NCBI GenBank assembly: GCA_946629205.1
Contig: CAMOXP010000079.1
Span: forward strand, 1-6,528
Origin: an uncultured Bacillota bacterium
Lineage (GTDB): Bacteria > Bacillota > Clostridia > Peptostreptococcales > Anaerovoracaceae
DNA: 6,528 nt
Reading direction: 5' to 3'
Numbering within the stretch: the stretch's first letter is position 1; every line of letters begins with the position of its first letter. A program made the position numbers and the translations under genes. Positions 5,234 to 6,528 of this stretch are shown here, in pieces. The notes beneath the pieces were generated by a model. That model ran no database searches. It was not told the origin of the DNA and worked only from the letters and a program-made list of their open reading frames with translations.

Positions 5234-6528
5234 TGGTCTGGATCGCATTTATACTGCTGGTCGTCCTGATCCTGCTGGGCGCACCGGTACCCGCCTGCTT
5301 TGGCGGCGCGGTCATGTTCCTGATGTTCACACTGGGATATGACGGCAACATGCTACTGAACACAGCATACAACAGCCTGAACGCATACAACCTGCTGGCG
5401 ATCCCGCTGTTCATCATGGCAGGAGGCATCATGGAGAAAGGCAATATCGGCGAAGCGCTGGTAGGCTGGATCACGATGTTCTTCGGCAGAGTGAGAGCAT
5501 CGCTTGCGATCGTCACGTCTGTTGTATCGGCGATTTTCGGATCCGTATGCGGATCCGGCGCGGCGACACTGTCGTGCATCGGCTCGATGGTAGCGCCGAG
5601 AATGAGAGAGAAAAACTATCCGATGGCGATCGGTGCGTCCGTATCGGTCTGCGCAGCTCCGCTTGGGCTTCTGATCCCGCCGAGCGCGATGCAGATCCTG
5701 TACGCGTTCCTGACGCAGAAATCGGTCCTCGGATGCTTCCTTGCGATCGTTATCCCCGGTATCATTCTTTGTATCCTGATCGCGATCGCGGGCTGGTTCC
5801 TGATGAAAAATGACGAGAACATCATCAGGGAAGAGCCGCTGCCCAAGGGGCAGAGGGGCAAGATCGTGGCGAAGAGAACGGTGCACGCGGTGCCTGCGCT
5901 GCTGATGCCGTTCATCATCCTTGGCGGCATCTACGGCGGTATCATGACCGCGACAGAGGCTGCTGCGGTATCGATCATCTACTCCATCCCGGTATCCATG
6001 TGGATCTACAAAGGGATGAAGGCCCGTGACATGAAGAAAGTGTTCACGGATACGGCCTGCACGACGGGCGTCGTCATGGTCATGGTCGGATTCGTCATGA
6101 TGTTCGCAAGAGTACTGACGCTGGAGAAATTCCCGCAGACAGTCCTCGAGGTGTTCATGGGGATCTCCGACAACAAGTACGTCATCCTTCTGATGGTCAA
6201 CATCTTCATGGTCATCATCGGCATGATCATGGATGATACGAGCGGCACGATCCTGATCACACCGATCCTGATGCCGCTGCTGGAGAACATCGGGGTAAGC
6301 CCGTATCAGTTCGCGGCGATCATCGGCGTCAACATGGGCATGGGCAACATCACACCGCCCAGTGCACCGTTCCTGTATCTGGGGGCGCGTATCTTCCGCG
6401 TTGACGCGACGGATATGATGAAACCGATCCTGCAGATCATCCTTATGGCGTACGTGCCTACACTGATCCTGGTAACATGGATCCCGGATCTGTCTCTGTT
6501 CCTGCCGAGACTGCTGATGGGTGACAAA
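5230..6528 (+). CDS. dctM: TRAP transporter large membrane subunit, DctM family (3' end open)
   Basis: The frame stays open for 433 codons to the window edge, and no stop codon is seen. DctM proteins are usually about 425-430 residues and this one already has the terminal LPRLLMG segment, so only a few residues should be missing. DctM is the Na+-coupled transport channel of the TRAP system, with many membrane helices. Visible family motifs are IPLFIMAGGIM (58-68), the SAIFGSVCGSGAAT region near residues 120-134, LGLLIPPSAMQILY (145-158), GGIMTATEAAAV (236-247), MDDTSG (334-339) and NITPPSAPFLYLGARI near 375. The ATG at 5230 overlaps the dctQ stop (ATGA). In the first ion-binding-like loop the usual SGSS is read as CGSG, a mild departure. 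The substrate is decided mainly by DctP and is unknown. Confidence 0.92.
   Translation, partial: MMVWIAFILLVVLILLGAPVPACFGGAVMFLMFTLGYDGNMLLNTAYNSLNAYNLLAIPLFIMAGGIMEKGNIGEALVGWITMFFGRVRASLAIVTSVVSAIFGSVCGSGAATLSCIGSMVAPRMREKNYPMAIGASVSVCAAPLGLLIPPSAMQILYAFLTQKSVLGCFLAIVIPGIILCILIAIAGWFLMKNDENIIREEPLPKGQRGKIVAKRTVHAVPALLMPFIILGGIYGGIMTATEAAAVSIIYSIPVSMWIYKGMKARDMKKVFTDTACTTGVVMVMVGFVMMFARVLTLEKFPQTVLEVFMGISDNKYVILLMVNIFMVIIGMIMDDTSGTILITPILMPLLENIGVSPYQFAAIIGVNMGMGNITPPSAPFLYLGARIFRVDATDMMKPILQIILMAYVPTLILVTWIPDLSLFLPRLLMGDK

Noticed and set aside
1..6528. CRISPR arrays, tRNA or rRNA genes, insertion sequences and attachment sites
   Set aside because: No regularly spaced repeats, tRNA-like cloverleaf, rRNA segments, transposase frame or flanking direct repeats were seen.

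Overview
The window is a gene-dense stretch with all genes on the + strand. It is moderately high in GC, has strong AGGAGG-type ribosome sites, and carries a DctP-type binding protein with a lipoprotein signal. Together with a ferredoxin-dependent 2-oxoacid oxidoreductase, this points to a strictly anaerobic Gram-positive bacterium, most likely a clostridial or Eubacteriales lineage. That assignment is inference; no rRNA or other taxonomic marker is present.

Region 1 (1-239) is the C-terminal end of a protein that looks like the 4-hydroxyphenylacetate 3-hydroxylase / 4-hydroxybutyryl-CoA dehydratase flavoprotein superfamily. A 106-base gap follows with two small hairpins and a 12-bp palindrome. 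Region 2 (346-3316) is a compact four-gene operon encoding a heterotetrameric 2-oxoacid:ferredoxin oxidoreductase in the order gamma, delta, alpha, beta. The stop and start codons overlap or are separated by only a few bases. The complex would convert a 2-oxoacid plus CoA to an acyl-CoA, CO2 and reduced ferredoxin. The alpha and beta subunits build the thiamine diphosphate site, delta carries two [4Fe-4S] clusters, beta probably carries a third, and gamma is the CoA-linked domain. The actual 2-oxoacid cannot be read from the sequence.

Region 3 (3317-3509) is the only longer non-coding gap (193 bases). It holds a perfect 14-bp stem-loop with no U tract, a consensus TATAAT box with a weak -35, and a second leader hairpin. 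Region 4 (3510-6528) is a complete TRAP transporter operon in the order DctP (lipoprotein solute receptor), DctQ (small membrane subunit) and DctM (large membrane subunit). DctM is still open at the window edge but is at full family length. Two tandem hairpins separate dctP from dctQ, a layout that usually lets the receptor be made in excess of the membrane subunits.

Read together, the window may describe a module that imports an organic acid (TRAP) and oxidises a 2-oxoacid to an acyl-CoA (oxidoreductase), beside a radical flavoprotein dehydratase-like enzyme that may act on a CoA ester. The separate promoter and hairpin between regions 2 and 4 mean this coupling is only a hypothesis. I did not find an unambiguous new system. 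The points most worth a second look are the unusual cysteine-rich N-terminus of the beta subunit, the perfect stem-loop without U tract, and the dctP-dctQ hairpin pair.
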